64,000 nt of DNA from Mariniphaga sp041687255 (GCA_041687255.1 JAWLCL010000001.1:1-64000); one strand, 5' to 3'; positions 41,823 through 51,499 are shown, counted from the first letter of the stretch. Translations and numbers: made by a program. Notes: a model not told the origin generated them from the sequence alone.

Positions 41823-44054
41823 TTAATCGTTAAGGTTCTCATCGCGGGTAACGTTGTCTATCCCTTTAATTTTTTCCAGCCGGACTATCAGGTTGTGCAA
41901 ATCTTCCGCATTATGGATATACAGGAACAAGTCGCCTTTAAAGATGCCTTCATGGGTATCAAATTTTACCGAACGCATGTTAATGCTGTGCTGTTTGGAG
42001 ATTACATTGGTAACCTCATTTACAATGCCCAGCCTGTCAAATCCTTCCAGCCGCAGGCGTGTCAGGTACGACTGTTTTTTAAACCGGGTCCATTCGGCGG
42101 CAATAATTTTATTTCCATGGCTCGACAGGAACTTTTCAACTTCCCTGCAACCTGTTTTGTGGATAATAATATGGTCGTTGGTGCTTAAGTAGCCAATAAC
42201 CTGGTCGCCGGGAATCGGATTGCAGCATTTTGCCAGAGAATAGGTGATTTCGTCCTGGGCTTCCTTTAACAAAAAGGGCTTTCCTTTATCCAGCCTCTTT
42301 GGATTGCTGAGTACTTCCTCTTCCTGCAATGCGGGTTCTTCCTTTTTTTTGCGGTTGAAGGTGATGTTCCAGTATTTAACCAGTTTATTTGGCGACTTCT
42401 TGCCCAGAATTTCATCCAGGTTTTTCAATTCTAAAAAGCCCATGCCTGCTTCCGAATATAACTGCTCCTTATTGTTAAGGTTGAAATGGGCAATTATTTT
42501 TTTCAGGTTATTTGATGTTTTTGGCGCTTTGACTTCTTTCAGGGCTTCTTCCACTATTTCCCTTCCCTTATCAACGTGCTTTTTCTTCTCAAGCTTGAAA
42601 GCATCTTTAATTTTCGAACGTGCTTTTGCTGTTGTGGCAAACTTCAACCACTCCATTTTGGGGATTTGCTTCTCGGAGGTGAGAATTTCCACCTGATCTC
42701 CATTTTCAAGGATATGGTTAATCGGAACCAGTCGGAAATTAATTTTTGCTCCAATGCATTTGTTTCCCAAATCGGTGTGAATTTCATAAGCAAAATCAAT
42801 AACTGAAGAGCCTTGGGGAAGTGATACCATATCACCTTTGGGTGTGAACAAATTTATTTCAGTTGCATACAGGTTCAGTTTAAAATCATCAAGAAACTCG
42901 AATGCATCCGAGTCGGGAGTGCGCAGGTGTTCCCTGATGCGCCCTATCCAGGTTTCCAGTTCATTTTCAAAAGTACTGATGTCCTTATAGCGGTAGTGGG
43001 CAGCAAAACCATGCTCAGCAACCTCATCCATCCGCTCGGTACGTATCTGCACTTCCACCCATTTCCCTTGCGGCCCCATCACAGTAACATGAAGCGATTC
43101 ATATCCGTTGGCTTTAGGCATCGTAATCCAGTCGCGTATCCTGTCGGGGCGTGGTTTATAAATATCGGTAACCAGTGATAGCACATCGAAGCACTGCCGC
43201 TTTTCAGAGATACCCGGTTTGGCTTTTATAACAATTCTTACCGCCAGTATATCATATATCTCATTAAAGGTAACTCCTTTTTTCTGCATCTTTTGCCAGA
43301 TTGACCAGGTTGATTTTAACCTGTGGCTGACTATGCTGTCGATGTTTTCCACCTCCAGCTTTTCCTTTATCGGGCGGATAAACTCATTAACCAGGTAGTT
43401 ACGCTTTTCTTCCTGGTTGTGCAGCAAATACAGGGTTTTATTGTATTCCTCAGGATGTTTGTACTTAAAACTTAATTCTTCCAGTTCGCTTTTGATGGCA
43501 TAAAGGCCCAGCCTGTGAGCCAAAGGAACATAGAGGTAAAGCGTTTCCCCGGCAATCTTTATTTTTTTGTTGGGAGGCATGGAGTCCAGGGTTTGCATGT
43601 TGTGCAGCCGGTCGGCAATCTTGATTAAAATAACCCGCACATCATCAGAAAGGGTCATCAGGATTTTTTTCAGCGTAAGTACCTGCCGGGAATCAATATC
43701 CCCCGATAGCTTTGTTAACCCATCAACGATGCGTGCTATCTTTGAGCCAAACATGTTTTCTATGTCCTCTACTGTATATTCGGTATCTTCAACAATATCG
43801 TGCAGTATGGAGGCGCATATGGAAGTAGCTCCCAGTCCTAAATCTTTGGCAACAATATGGGCTACGGCAATCGGGTGAATAATATAAGGTTCTCCCGATT
43901 TCCGTTTTATACCGTCATGTGCAGCATTGGCAAAGCGGAATGCTTTCTCGATCCGTGCGAGCCGGTTATCATCAAACTTGCCCCGGATAACCTTCAGGAA
44001 ATCCTGATAACGGTCTTCAATCTGTCGTACTTCTGCCTGATTAAAATGTTGCAA
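41823..44054 (-). CDS. relA/spoT: Bifunctional (p)ppGpp synthetase/hydrolase
   Basis: Rel enzymes make and degrade the stringent-response alarmone. The N-terminal HD hydrolase site is intact (ASILHDIVEDTEYT, H85-D86), as are RLHNMQTL, the synthetase segments (LHVTVMGPQGKWVEVQIRT), the TGS domain (LFTPKGDMVSLPQGSSVIDFAY) and a C-terminal ACT domain. Length 743 is typical. The start is TTG at 44052-44054, supported by GGAGG five bases upstream, a rare strong Shine-Dalgarno in this window; there is no nearby in-frame ATG. Confidence 0.95.
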   Translation of the reverse strand: MQHFNQAEVRQIEDRYQDFLKVIRGKFDDNRLARIEKAFRFANAAHDGIKRKSGEPYIIHPIAVAHIVAKDLGLGATSICASILHDIVEDTEYTVEDIENMFGSKIARIVDGLTKLSGDIDSRQVLTLKKILMTLSDDVRVILIKIADRLHNMQTLDSMPPNKKIKIAGETLYLYVPLAHRLGLYAIKSELEELSFKYKHPEEYNKTLYLLHNQEEKRNYLVNEFIRPIKEKLEVENIDSIVSHRLKSTWSIWQKMQKKGVTFNEIYDILAVRIVIKAKPGISEKRQCFDVLSLVTDIYKPRPDRIRDWITMPKANGYESLHVTVMGPQGKWVEVQIRTERMDEVAEHGFAAHYRYKDISTFENELETWIGRIREHLRTPDSDAFEFLDDFKLNLYATEINLFTPKGDMVSLPQGSSVIDFAYEIHTDLGNKCIGAKINFRLVPINHILENGDQVEILTSEKQIPKMEWLKFATTAKARSKIKDAFKLEKKKHVDKGREIVEEALKEVKAPKTSNNLKKIIAHFNLNNKEQLYSEAGMGFLELKNLDEILGKKSPNKLVKYWNITFNRKKKEEPALQEEEVLSNPKRLDKGKPFLLKEAQDEITYSLAKCCNPIPGDQVIGYLSTNDHIIIHKTGCREVEKFLSSHGNKIIAAEWTRFKKQSYLTRLRLEGFDRLGIVNEVTNVISKQHSINMRSVKFDTHEGIFKGDLFLYIHNAEDLHNLIVRLEKIKGIDNVTRDENLND

Positions 44055-44164
44055 TTATACCTCCGTTAATTTGTTACTCATCTATACTTCCTATCTTCGG
44101 TTTTTATTCAAAGTTTTTAATTTTTTAGATGGAGACCACCCATTTTATTAAAAAATGAAGATAA

Positions 44165-44761
44165 TTAACTCTTATTTAATCCTGACGGATTTCCAAATAA
44201 GCTGCTTTCCACTTTTTCGCAAATAATGTGCCCAATTATAAGATGCATTTCCTGGATTCGGGGAACATTTTCCGAAGGAATGCTTATGATAAAGTCGGAA
44301 AGTTCACGTAGCAACCCTCCCGACTTTCCTGTAAATGCAACAGTTGTTATTTCCTTTTCCCGGGCCGAATGAAAAGCTTCTACAATGTTTTCCGAATTTC
44401 CGGAAGTGGATAAACCTATAAGTACATCTCCTTTTTTTCCAACCCCGGCAACGTAACGTGAGTATATTTTTCCAAAAGCATAATCGTTTGCCACTGCAGT
44501 TATATACGATGAATTAACATGCAGCGCCTCGGCGGGTAAAGGCTGGCGGTCGAGATAAAACCTGCCCGACAATTCCGCTGCCAGGTGCTGTGCTTCGGCT
44601 GCACTTCCCCCATTTCCGCAAAACATCACTTTGTTCCCGTTGCGGAAGCAGGCTATTATTTTTTCACAAATCTGCTCCACTACTTCCTGTATCTCCCTGT
44701 TGTTTTCTACCTCCCTGATAATATTTCCTGCCTCATTTAACGTATGCTGTATAAATCCCAT
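44165..44761 (-). CDS. gmhA: Phosphoheptose isomerase-like SIS protein
   Basis: GmhA converts sedoheptulose 7-phosphate to D-glycero-D-manno-heptose 7-phosphate for surface glycans. The SIS fold shows VMFCGNGGSAAEAQHLAAELSG, then LIGLSTSGNSENIVEAF and the C-terminal EMHLIIGHIICEKVE, all standard. Length 198 is right. It is located 110 bases before rel/spoT on the same strand, and divergent from the epimerase-glycosyltransferase pair, which fits a surface polysaccharide role. Confidence 0.9.
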   Translation of the reverse strand: MGFIQHTLNEAGNIIREVENNREIQEVVEQICEKIIACFRNGNKVMFCGNGGSAAEAQHLAAELSGRFYLDRQPLPAEALHVNSSYITAVANDYAFGKIYSRYVAGVGKKGDVLIGLSTSGNSENIVEAFHSAREKEITTVAFTGKSGGLLRELSDFIISIPSENVPRIQEMHLIIGHIICEKVESSLFGNPSGLNKS

Positions 44762-45028
44762 TGCTGCCTTAAGTTGAAAATTATTCCGGTTATCTGTTTT
44801 TTTTCGCTAAAATTCCGCAATTTTAACGAATCTTGAACCAAAACTGATATAAATAGTTTTTTTGTATCTTCCTGTTTTGAATATTTGTGAAAGATACATA
44901 ATTATACAGTCTGTTGTTGTCAGATCCTAAATATTGAGCATGTGTCGGCTTTTACGTTCAGGCAAATGTGAAAATGAAAATAAATGACTAATTTTTCTGC
45001 AAGTGTTAATAACTAAAATTACAATACT

Positions 45029-46084
45029 ATGAAGATACATTTGGTTTCGGGTGGTTGCGGTTTTGTTGGCCGGAACATGGTAAAGCGGCTTTTAAAAACA
45101 ACAGGCGACCGCGTGTTTGTTGTTGATGATTTATCAATAGGAGTTCATCCTTCCAAATGGTTACCCGGTTTTTCTTCCAAAAAGAATGAAGACCTGGAAT
45201 TGATTGGCGAAGATGAAAGGCTGCTGTTCTGGAAAGGTGACTTCCGTGATTTTCTGTTCTATCTTCGTGAGAACCCGCGTTTCCTGCAGGAGAAGTATCA
45301 GCTGGATTTCGACAAGTTCAGCGATGTTTTTCACTTTGCTGCCATAGTGGGCGGACGCTCGAAAATTGAAGGCGATCCGATGATGGTAGCTCTTGACTTA
45401 TCGATCGACGCTGAATTTTTCTACTGGGTTACCCGTCATAAACCTGACAGGGTGCTGTATCCAAGTTCAAGTGCTGCCTACCCGGTGAGCCTGCAGACCG
45501 ATAAGGCTGCTGTTTCACTTAAGGAACACGATATCGATTTTGAAGGCAATCTCGGAACACCTGATATGACCTACGGATGGTCAAAACTGACCGGCGAATT
45601 TCTGGCGCAGATTGCCGCACGCCATTACGGTATATCAATCGTTTGCATCAGGCCATTTTCCGGATACGGTGAGGACCAGGATCTTTCCTATCCTGTGCCG
45701 GCAATTGCTGCCCGTGCCGCACGACATGAAGACCCGTTCGAAGTGTGGGGAACCGGAAAACAGGGGCGTGATTTTGTACATATCGACGATGTGCTCGATT
45801 TCATCCAGCTCCTGATGGATAATGTCTCGGATGGCTCAGCCTACAACATTGGCTCCGGCCGACTGCTGTCATTCCTCGAAATAATAGAGGTCTTTTCAAA
45901 GATTGCCGGATACAAACCACAAATAAAACAACTGCTGGATAAGCCGGTTGGGGTGCATTCAAGGTATGCTAACATGGACCTGGTTAACGAAAAGTTTGGG
46001 TGGAAACCTAAAATTTCTGTTGAAGAAGGAATGCGCAGGGTTTACAATGCAGCTGTTGAACGTATACAAAATGAACAGGAGTAA
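45029..46084 (+). CDS. NAD-dependent nucleotide-sugar epimerase/dehydratase
   Basis: This is an extended short-chain dehydrogenase with the NAD loop GGCGFVG (8-14), FHFAAIVGGRSKIE, catalytic serines in LYPSSSAAYP and the YGWSKLTGE Tyr-x3-Lys pair. The C-terminal half (FVHIDDVLDFI, YNIGSGRLLSFLEI) is typical for UDP- or GDP-sugar enzymes. The exact sugar is unknown. The glycosyltransferase gene starts at the very next base, so both probably build the same glycan. Confidence 0.88.
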   Translation: MKIHLVSGGCGFVGRNMVKRLLKTTGDRVFVVDDLSIGVHPSKWLPGFSSKKNEDLELIGEDERLLFWKGDFRDFLFYLRENPRFLQEKYQLDFDKFSDVFHFAAIVGGRSKIEGDPMMVALDLSIDAEFFYWVTRHKPDRVLYPSSSAAYPVSLQTDKAAVSLKEHDIDFEGNLGTPDMTYGWSKLTGEFLAQIAARHYGISIVCIRPFSGYGEDQDLSYPVPAIAARAARHEDPFEVWGTGKQGRDFVHIDDVLDFIQLLMDNVSDGSAYNIGSGRLLSFLEIIEVFSKIAGYKPQIKQLLDKPVGVHSRYANMDLVNEKFGWKPKISVEEGMRRVYNAAVERIQNEQE

Positions 46085-47353
46085 ATGGAAAAAATAGTAT
46101 GTTTCGGTGCCGGGCCTGTTTTCAAAGGAGGACTGGCAAATTATAACACTTCACTCGCCAAAGCTCTTGATGAGCGGAAAGATGCAGAGGTGCATATTGT
46201 TTCCTGGACACAACAGTATCCTTCCATCATTCCACGCGATTTTATCGACCGTAAAAGCAAGGCCGATTTGCTGCAGGGCACCAACATAAAAGTGCATTAC
46301 ATTACAAATTACAACAACCCCCTTAGCTGGCAAAAAACAGCTGCCCTTATCCGGCAGATTAATCCTTCAAAGGTTGTTTTCCAATGGAGCATAGCCATTC
46401 AGGGACTTCCGCTGGGGAGAATTGTACGGATTCTGAAAAAGAAAACCGATATTGAAATTATATTCGACCTGCATTTCGTGATTCAGAAAGAAAACAGCAA
46501 AATCGATCGCCTTTTCACAAAATATGCCTTGTCGGCAGCCGATTCATTTATTGTTCATTCTCTTAAAACAGGACGCGAACTCGAAAGCCTCTTTCCGCAG
46601 AAGCAGTTTCACTATGCGACAAAGCATCAAAAACCCGGTGCATCGGGCAGTGTGCCGGTGCTTAAGCTGTATCATCCGGTATACAACATGTTCAAACCCG
46701 ACCCTGACTTTGATGTTGAACAGCAGAAGAAGGAGTGGGGGATTCGTAAACATGCCTTCCTGTTTTTTGGCTTCATTCGCAAATACAAAGGCTTGCACAA
46801 TGCTATTGAAGCTTTTGCCAAAGTAGCCCAAAAGCGCGATGACGTTACATTGTTGATTGTTGGCGAATCATTCTGGCAAACGCTCGATACTACGAAATTC
46901 TCAACCCGGGTAAAACAATTCGTTTTTGGCCTTGCCAAATCAATAATGCTTAAAAAGGAAGATGATGAAAAAAATTATCGCCCCCTTGAGTTGATCGAAA
47001 AATATGGAATCGGCGACAAGGTATTTGTTATGAACGATTTTGTTCCCAACGAGGATGTGAATAAATATTTCCAGGTGAGCGATGCCATTGTACTGTATTA
47101 TTTATATGCAACACCCTCGGGCGTTGAATCCATTGCTTACAATTTCAAGTTGCCCATACTTGCTACCCGGGTAGGCCATTTCCCTGAAACGGTAAAGGAT
47201 GGCTATAACGGATATCTTGCAGAACCGGAGGACATCGGTTCAATGGCTGAGGCAATGGAGAAGATTATAGAACATCCGGTGCGCAGGGAAAATGTGGAAG
47301 AGTCGTCGAAAGAGATGAGCTGGCGCAACTATGCCGATGCCATCTTTGGCTAA
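46085..47353 (+). CDS. GT4-type glycosyltransferase
   Basis: The 422-residue protein has the two-Rossmann GT-B layout. N-terminal FGAGPVFKGGLANYN resembles the acceptor-side loop, and the second domain contains FFGFIRKYKGLHNAIEAF, LLIVGES, and the nucleotide-sugar site SDAIVLYYLYATPSGVES with the family E-x7-E spacing partly kept. It ends with a helical cap. No spacing separates it from the epimerase gene. Donor and acceptor are unknown. Confidence 0.88.
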   Translation: MEKIVCFGAGPVFKGGLANYNTSLAKALDERKDAEVHIVSWTQQYPSIIPRDFIDRKSKADLLQGTNIKVHYITNYNNPLSWQKTAALIRQINPSKVVFQWSIAIQGLPLGRIVRILKKKTDIEIIFDLHFVIQKENSKIDRLFTKYALSAADSFIVHSLKTGRELESLFPQKQFHYATKHQKPGASGSVPVLKLYHPVYNMFKPDPDFDVEQQKKEWGIRKHAFLFFGFIRKYKGLHNAIEAFAKVAQKRDDVTLLIVGESFWQTLDTTKFSTRVKQFVFGLAKSIMLKKEDDEKNYRPLELIEKYGIGDKVFVMNDFVPNEDVNKYFQVSDAIVLYYLYATPSGVESIAYNFKLPILATRVGHFPETVKDGYNGYLAEPEDIGSMAEAMEKIIEHPVRRENVEESSKEMSWRNYADAIFG

Positions 47354-47368
47354 TCCGACGCAAATGAA

Positions 47369-47827
47369 CTACCTGAAGGGTTGAATCAGTTTCTCCAGAA
47401 CAATTCTGTCGATGGGGAAGGAGAGCATATCGTGAGTGGCTTTTTTAAGGTTTAACCACCTGAAACTTTGATTGCCGTTCTCCATCTTTTCAAAGTCAAA
47501 CGACTTTTCAGAAATGGTAAACTGTAGCGGAAGTTCCAGGTCTGCAAGGTAGTAAATGCTAATAAGCTGGGCATTTTCATAAAACAGTGCCTGCTGAAAA
47601 TAATCGGTGGTGTAAAAGTGCCGTATGTTTTTTATTTGCTGACCGTTGCACTCTTCCCTGAATTCGCGTTTCAGGCAATCAACAGTTCCCTCACCGAAAT
47701 CCAATCCTCCTCCGGGAAATTTGGTCATCTGCATTCCCAGCTGATACTCATCGGTAACCAGCACTTCCTTGCTGTCGTTTATTACAATCCCATAGACCCG
47801 GATAACAAAATTGCCTGATGCTTTCAT
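47369..47827 (-). CDS. Nudix hydrolase
   Basis: The 152-residue protein carries a near-complete Nudix box: GGGLDFGEGTVDCLKREF then REECNG, giving the G-x5-E-x7-REUxEE pattern. Such enzymes hydrolyse nucleoside diphosphates linked to another group. The substrate is not clear. Its ATG overlaps the miaA stop codon by four bases (ATGA), so both are co-translated. Confidence 0.9.
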   Translation of the reverse strand: MKASGNFVIRVYGIVINDSKEVLVTDEYQLGMQMTKFPGGGLDFGEGTVDCLKREFREECNGQQIKNIRHFYTTDYFQQALFYENAQLISIYYLADLELPLQFTISEKSFDFEKMENGNQSFRWLNLKKATHDMLSFPIDRIVLEKLIQPFR

Positions 47828-48729
47828 TTTTCCGCCATTTTTGATTCAATAAATTTTATTAGCCGGTTGGTATCTCCGGGTTCAAACCAGGTAACCTGCG
47901 GATCATTTCTGAACCAGGTTAATTGCTTACGGGCATACCGTCGGGTATTTCGCTTGATGAGTTCAATTGCTTCCTCCCTGGAATTTTTTCCTTCAAAGTA
48001 GCTGAAGAATTCGCGGTAGCCGACAGTGTTTAACGAATTCAGGTGCCTTAAGTGAAACACGCTTCGGGCTTCCTGCTCCAGCCCGTTGTTCACCATTTCA
48101 TCAACCCGTGCATTTATGCGGCTGTGGAGTTCAGCCCTGTCGCAGTTCAGTGCAGTTTTCAGTATTGAAAAGTAACGTTTTTTTGGTTCTGCTTTCCTGA
48201 ATGAGGAATAAGTTTTGCCTGTCATGATGCATACTTCCAGTGCATGAACAATACGTGCCGGATTTTTAAGATCAACTTCGCTGTAATATTCCGGGTCAAG
48301 CTTCTTTAACTGCAGACGAAGACTCTCAAGTCCATCAGTTTCCAGTCTTTCTTTCAGGTTCTTTCGTAATTCGGGATCAATATCAGGAATATCGTCAATC
48401 CCCTTACATATGGCATCAATGTATAACATTGAGCCACCGGTCAGCACCACAATATCCTGCTTTTTAAAAAGATTGTCGAGCAACTTAACTGCTTCCGATT
48501 CATACCGGCTGGCATTATAGGTGTCAAAAATTGAATGGGTGTGGATGAAATGATGTTTTACTGCTTCCAGTTCAGCCGCCGAAGGAACGGCCGTTCCAAT
48601 GGAGAGCTCACGGTAAATCTGACGCGAATCGGCAGAAACTATTTCTGTCTGAAAATGCATTGCCGTTTCTAAGGCAGCAGCTGTTTTGCCTACAGCCGTA
48701 GGACCGGTTATTACTATAAGAAACTTCAA
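47824..48729 (-). CDS. miaA: tRNA dimethylallyltransferase
   Basis: MiaA adds a dimethylallyl group to A37 of tRNAs reading U-starting codons. The P-loop GPTAVGKTAAA (9-19), SADSRQIYRELSIGTA and LTGGSMLYIDAICKG are diagnostic, and the C-terminal RYARKQLTWFRND is exact. Length 301 is normal. The start is TTG at 48727-48729; no ATG is available upstream of the P-loop. It heads a small operon with the Nudix gene. Confidence 0.95.
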   Translation of the reverse strand: MKFLIVITGPTAVGKTAAALETAMHFQTEIVSADSRQIYRELSIGTAVPSAAELEAVKHHFIHTHSIFDTYNASRYESEAVKLLDNLFKKQDIVVLTGGSMLYIDAICKGIDDIPDIDPELRKNLKERLETDGLESLRLQLKKLDPEYYSEVDLKNPARIVHALEVCIMTGKTYSSFRKAEPKKRYFSILKTALNCDRAELHSRINARVDEMVNNGLEQEARSVFHLRHLNSLNTVGYREFFSYFEGKNSREEAIELIKRNTRRYARKQLTWFRNDPQVTWFEPGDTNRLIKFIESKMAEK

Positions 48730-48761
48730 AATTCTTTTTTTGCGCTGTTAAAAATTTCTGT

Positions 48762-48795
48762 AAAAAAAAGACTGTCCAAAATTAATTGAACAGCC
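48762..48795 (-). terminator. Terminator of the pRiA4b ORF-3-like gene
   Basis: Read on the minus strand, GGCTGTTCAA pairs with TTGGACAGTC (two G-U pairs in RNA) around a six-base loop and is followed by eight Ts. It separates this gene from miaA. Confidence 0.7.
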
Positions 48796-48827
48796 GGAAT
48801 TACATTTTAATTTTAATGGAAATGAAG

Positions 48828-49355
48828 TTAATAATCTTCCATTTCTCCATAAAGTTCAGTATAATCATCCAAAATGCCAAAATCCATCAGAACTTCTTCT
48901 TCCTGATATCTGGCAGCTTCAGGTACATAAGATTCGTCCTCATACACCTGTACCGGTGCGTCACCTTGCTTAAGGGTAACCATCGGTTCTTTAAGATTTC
49001 TTTCCATAACAATACCTGTTAATTCAATATTCAACGATCTGTCGCTTATAAAATCATAAGTGTAATACAATTGTTGTGGGTTTAGTCCAATCACACGGAA
49101 TAATCCTGTTCTTTGCATGGTAAGGAAGGCACCCATCGCATAGCCGTTATACAGCAGTGAAATTTCTACAGTCTTTCTGCCGTTTTTGTCGGAAATAAAG
49201 AAGGATGCCAAATGGTGCGGCTCAAAGCCAAGACTCTTCTGGATTATTGTATGAAAATCATAAAATGTATGTTCGCCATCCATTTCCACCTCAAGGTGAA
49301 AATTTCGGGATTCGGGCGTGGTGATACTAAAATGATAAACCATAACCTTGAACAT
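48828..49355 (-). CDS. Plasmid pRiA4b ORF-3-like domain protein
   Basis: The 175-residue protein begins with VYHFSITTPESRNFHLEVEM and TFYDFHTIIQKSLGFEPHHLASF, which match the ORF-3-like fold found in MM3350-type and IS1096 passenger proteins. The C-terminus is strongly acidic (EEEVLMDFGILDDYTEL). The biological role is unknown. No transposase is nearby, so I treat it as a resident chromosomal gene. Confidence 0.75.
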   Translation of the reverse strand: MFKVMVYHFSITTPESRNFHLEVEMDGEHTFYDFHTIIQKSLGFEPHHLASFFISDKNGRKTVEISLLYNGYAMGAFLTMQRTGLFRVIGLNPQQLYYTYDFISDRSLNIELTGIVMERNLKEPMVTLKQGDAPVQVYEDESYVPEAARYQEEEVLMDFGILDDYTELYGEMEDY

Positions 49356-49697
49356 ATTTACATTTCCAAAATTAAAAACCTTTTGTTTCTGTTTCTAACT
49401 CTCAGGAGTTGCTGTTTTTGTAAAATAATTGTTCAATCAAGCATTATTTATGTTTATTTATTGATGTGATTGAGTTAATACTCAGTGAAACAGTTATTTG
49501 TGAGGTAAGGAATTTTTTGGTATCAGTTCATTTATGCGTTGAAGCTATTGTTTTAAAAAATGTTAAAATATTCCCGCAAAGGAAAATTATCGAACAAATC
49601 CGTCATCTGTTCACCAAATCAGCCTGATTTTTAATTTGGAATCTTTTTGTAATTTACCGGTAATTTGGTGGACTTATACCATAGAAATATAAGAAAC
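49356..49697. other. Intergenic stretch without a supported gene
   Basis: This AT-rich 342-base gap separates two divergent genes. It contains only short unconvincing frames. Several TTTG and TAATTTGG-like strings occur before the permease start, but none at the proper promoter spacing. Confidence 0.55.
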
Positions 49698-50945
49698 ATG
49701 CGGCAGGTAGTATCTTTTTTTGAAAATATAAAGATTGCAGGTATCTCAATCAGATCGAATATGCTGCGGACAGTGCTGACCGTTATGATTATAGCTGTTG
49801 GTATTACTGCCTTGATAGGAATACTGACTGCCATCGATTCTATAAAGAACTCCATCACCCGCGAGTTTACTTTTATGGGCGCTTATACTTTCACCATCAC
49901 CAGCCGGGGTATGCAGGTCCAGGTTGGCAGCAACAGATACCGCACTAAAAATCATTCCTACATTTCATTTTACCAGGCAAAAGAATTCAAGGAACAATAC
50001 ATTTTCCCTGCCGTTACGGCTATTTCGGTGCATGCTTCCGGCGCTGCAACAATTAAGTATGGGGCTGAAAAAACAAATCCCAATGTCGATGTCCGGGGTA
50101 TTGACGATAATTACCTTCAAACAGCAGGCTTCGAAGTGGAAAAAGGTAGAAGTTTCAATGAACATGAAATAACCGACGGCAGAAATGTTGTGCTGATAGG
50201 AGCCGATGTGGCAAAAAGGATTTTTAAAAATAAAGTCGATCCTTTGCAGAAAGTAATAAGCATTGGCGGAGGAAAATATAAAGTTATTGGAGTCCTGAAA
50301 TCCAAGGGTAGCGGAATGGGAATCAGTAACGACCTGGTTTGCTTCATACCCTATACGAATGCGCGCACTTATTTTTCAAGACCGGGAATGAATTTCGATA
50401 TCCAGGTAATGGTCGACGGTGCCGAAAAAATGGATATGGCAAGCGGCCAGGCTGAAGCCCTGTTCCGAAATATACGTTCGCTGAATGTTTATGATGAAAC
50501 TGATTTTAACATCGAAAAGAGCGACAACATTGTAAACATCCTTCTCAACAATATCCGGAATATAACTTTTGTGGCAACCATCATCGGATTAATAACTCTT
50601 TTTGGCGCAGCTGTTGGTTTGTTGAATATTATGCTGGTATCGGTTACAGAACGAACACGCGAGATCGGTATACGTAAAGCAATAGGCGCAAAGTCATCAA
50701 CAGTGAAACAACAGTTTCTGCTCGAGGCAATATTCATTGGGCAGTTAGGCGGTATTATAGGCATTATTGCCGGAATAATAGTTGGTAACCTGGTTTCTTC
50801 ACTGATTGGTTCACAGTTCATAATTCCATGGACATGGATCATTGTGGGGGTTATCCTTTGTTTTATAGTAGGGGTTGTTTCCGGATACTACCCGGCCAGT
50901 AAGGCCGCCCAGCTCGATCCCATCGAATCGCTGAGGTATGAATAA
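49698..50945 (+). CDS. MacB/FtsX-family ABC transporter permease (second)
   Basis: The protein resembles the permease at 1085-2338: N-terminal helix after IRSNMLRTVLTVMIIAVG, periplasmic MacB_PCD domain (VRGIDDNYLQTAGFEVEKG, FKNKVDPLQKVISI), and three C-terminal helices with the TERTREIGIRKAIGAKSS loop and final AAQLDPIESLRYE. From the ATG at 49698 the length is 415 residues; the frame can also open at a TTG (49665). No ATPase or adaptor gene is adjacent. This copy fits the MacB consensus better than the first. Confidence 0.87.
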   Translation: MRQVVSFFENIKIAGISIRSNMLRTVLTVMIIAVGITALIGILTAIDSIKNSITREFTFMGAYTFTITSRGMQVQVGSNRYRTKNHSYISFYQAKEFKEQYIFPAVTAISVHASGAATIKYGAEKTNPNVDVRGIDDNYLQTAGFEVEKGRSFNEHEITDGRNVVLIGADVAKRIFKNKVDPLQKVISIGGGKYKVIGVLKSKGSGMGISNDLVCFIPYTNARTYFSRPGMNFDIQVMVDGAEKMDMASGQAEALFRNIRSLNVYDETDFNIEKSDNIVNILLNNIRNITFVATIIGLITLFGAAVGLLNIMLVSVTERTREIGIRKAIGAKSSTVKQQFLLEAIFIGQLGGIIGIIAGIIVGNLVSSLIGSQFIIPWTWIIVGVILCFIVGVVSGYYPASKAAQLDPIESLRYE

Positions 50946-51104
50946 ACCCGTTCCGGCTTATTGACAAACCTCCCTTCTGTTGTAATTTTTATAAAATTCA
51001 CTGTTATTTCCCGTTTCTTCATTTGATACTTTTAATTCCTTTACCTTCCCACCGGAATTTATTCCATAGGTTAGAATGAATTTTAAGCTATATTTTTTTC
51101 GTGA

Positions 51105-51191
51105 TTAATTCGGGGTTAATTCGGGGTTAATTCGTATTAAATTCGCAAATTTACGAATATAAACCGAGTATTTATCGGGTTTAATACGAAT
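51105..51191. repeat. Tandem 11-mers and nested palindromes
   Basis: TTAATTCGGGG is repeated twice exactly (51105-51115, 51116-51126) with a third partial copy. The third copy leads into ATTCGTATTAAA (51130-51141), whose exact inverse lies at 51180-51191. Inside is a further near-palindrome, ATTCGCAAATTTACGAAT (51141-51158), and an AAACCGA/TCGGGTTT pair. The whole segment can fold into layered hairpins. Confidence 0.65.
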
Positions 51192-51248
51192 CTACATAAT
51201 TTAAGATCATGCCGAAAATATTACAGGCATTATTGCCGATGGTAATAA

Positions 51249-51310
51249 CCCCAGCTTTTAAGCTGGGGCCAGGAGCCCGTTCGCCGCTTCCTGCTCCCGG
51301 GCTTTAGCCC
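51249..51310. repeat. REP-like GC-rich hairpins
   Basis: CCCCAGCTT-TT-AAGCTGGGG (51249-51268) forms a 9-base stem. It is followed by AGCCCG/CGGGCT (51274-51279, 51298-51303) and GGGC-TTTA-GCCC (51299-51310). The GC content contrasts with the AT-rich surroundings. Similar small repeats are common between Bacteroidota genes. Confidence 0.6.
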
Positions 51311-51469
51311 TTGCTCTTAGTCCACCTCTGGCATCCAATCCGGAATGAAGTGGTAACGATGGAGGGGAAAGAAAGAAAGGTCGGATATATGCCTGACCCC
51401 CAGTATAAATGCTGGAGTTATATCCAGCAGCTGCCTAGCCGGCGCCGTCCCGGAAACGGACAACACAAA

Positions 51470-51499
51470 AAAAAGGGCTGCCCGCAGGCAACCCTTTTT
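51470..51499 (-). terminator. Intrinsic terminator of gapA
   Basis: On the minus strand the stem AAAAAGGGTTGCC pairs with GGCAGCCCTTTTT (one G-U pair in RNA) around a four-base loop, and is followed by a T run. It lies 24 bases after the gapA stop. Confidence 0.85.

Larger units (their letters stand above)
50946..51469. other. Palindrome-rich intergenic segment
   Basis: No gene is supported in this 524-base gap. It contains tandem and inverted repeats at 51105-51191 and strong hairpins at 51249-51310, listed separately. A plus-strand frame at 51311-51571 overlaps the gapA terminator and is rejected. Confidence 0.6.

Noticed and set aside
48828..49355. pRiA4b ORF-3-like gene considered as a mobile-element passenger
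   Set aside because: No transposase, terminal repeats or plasmid genes are adjacent, and the family is also chromosomal.
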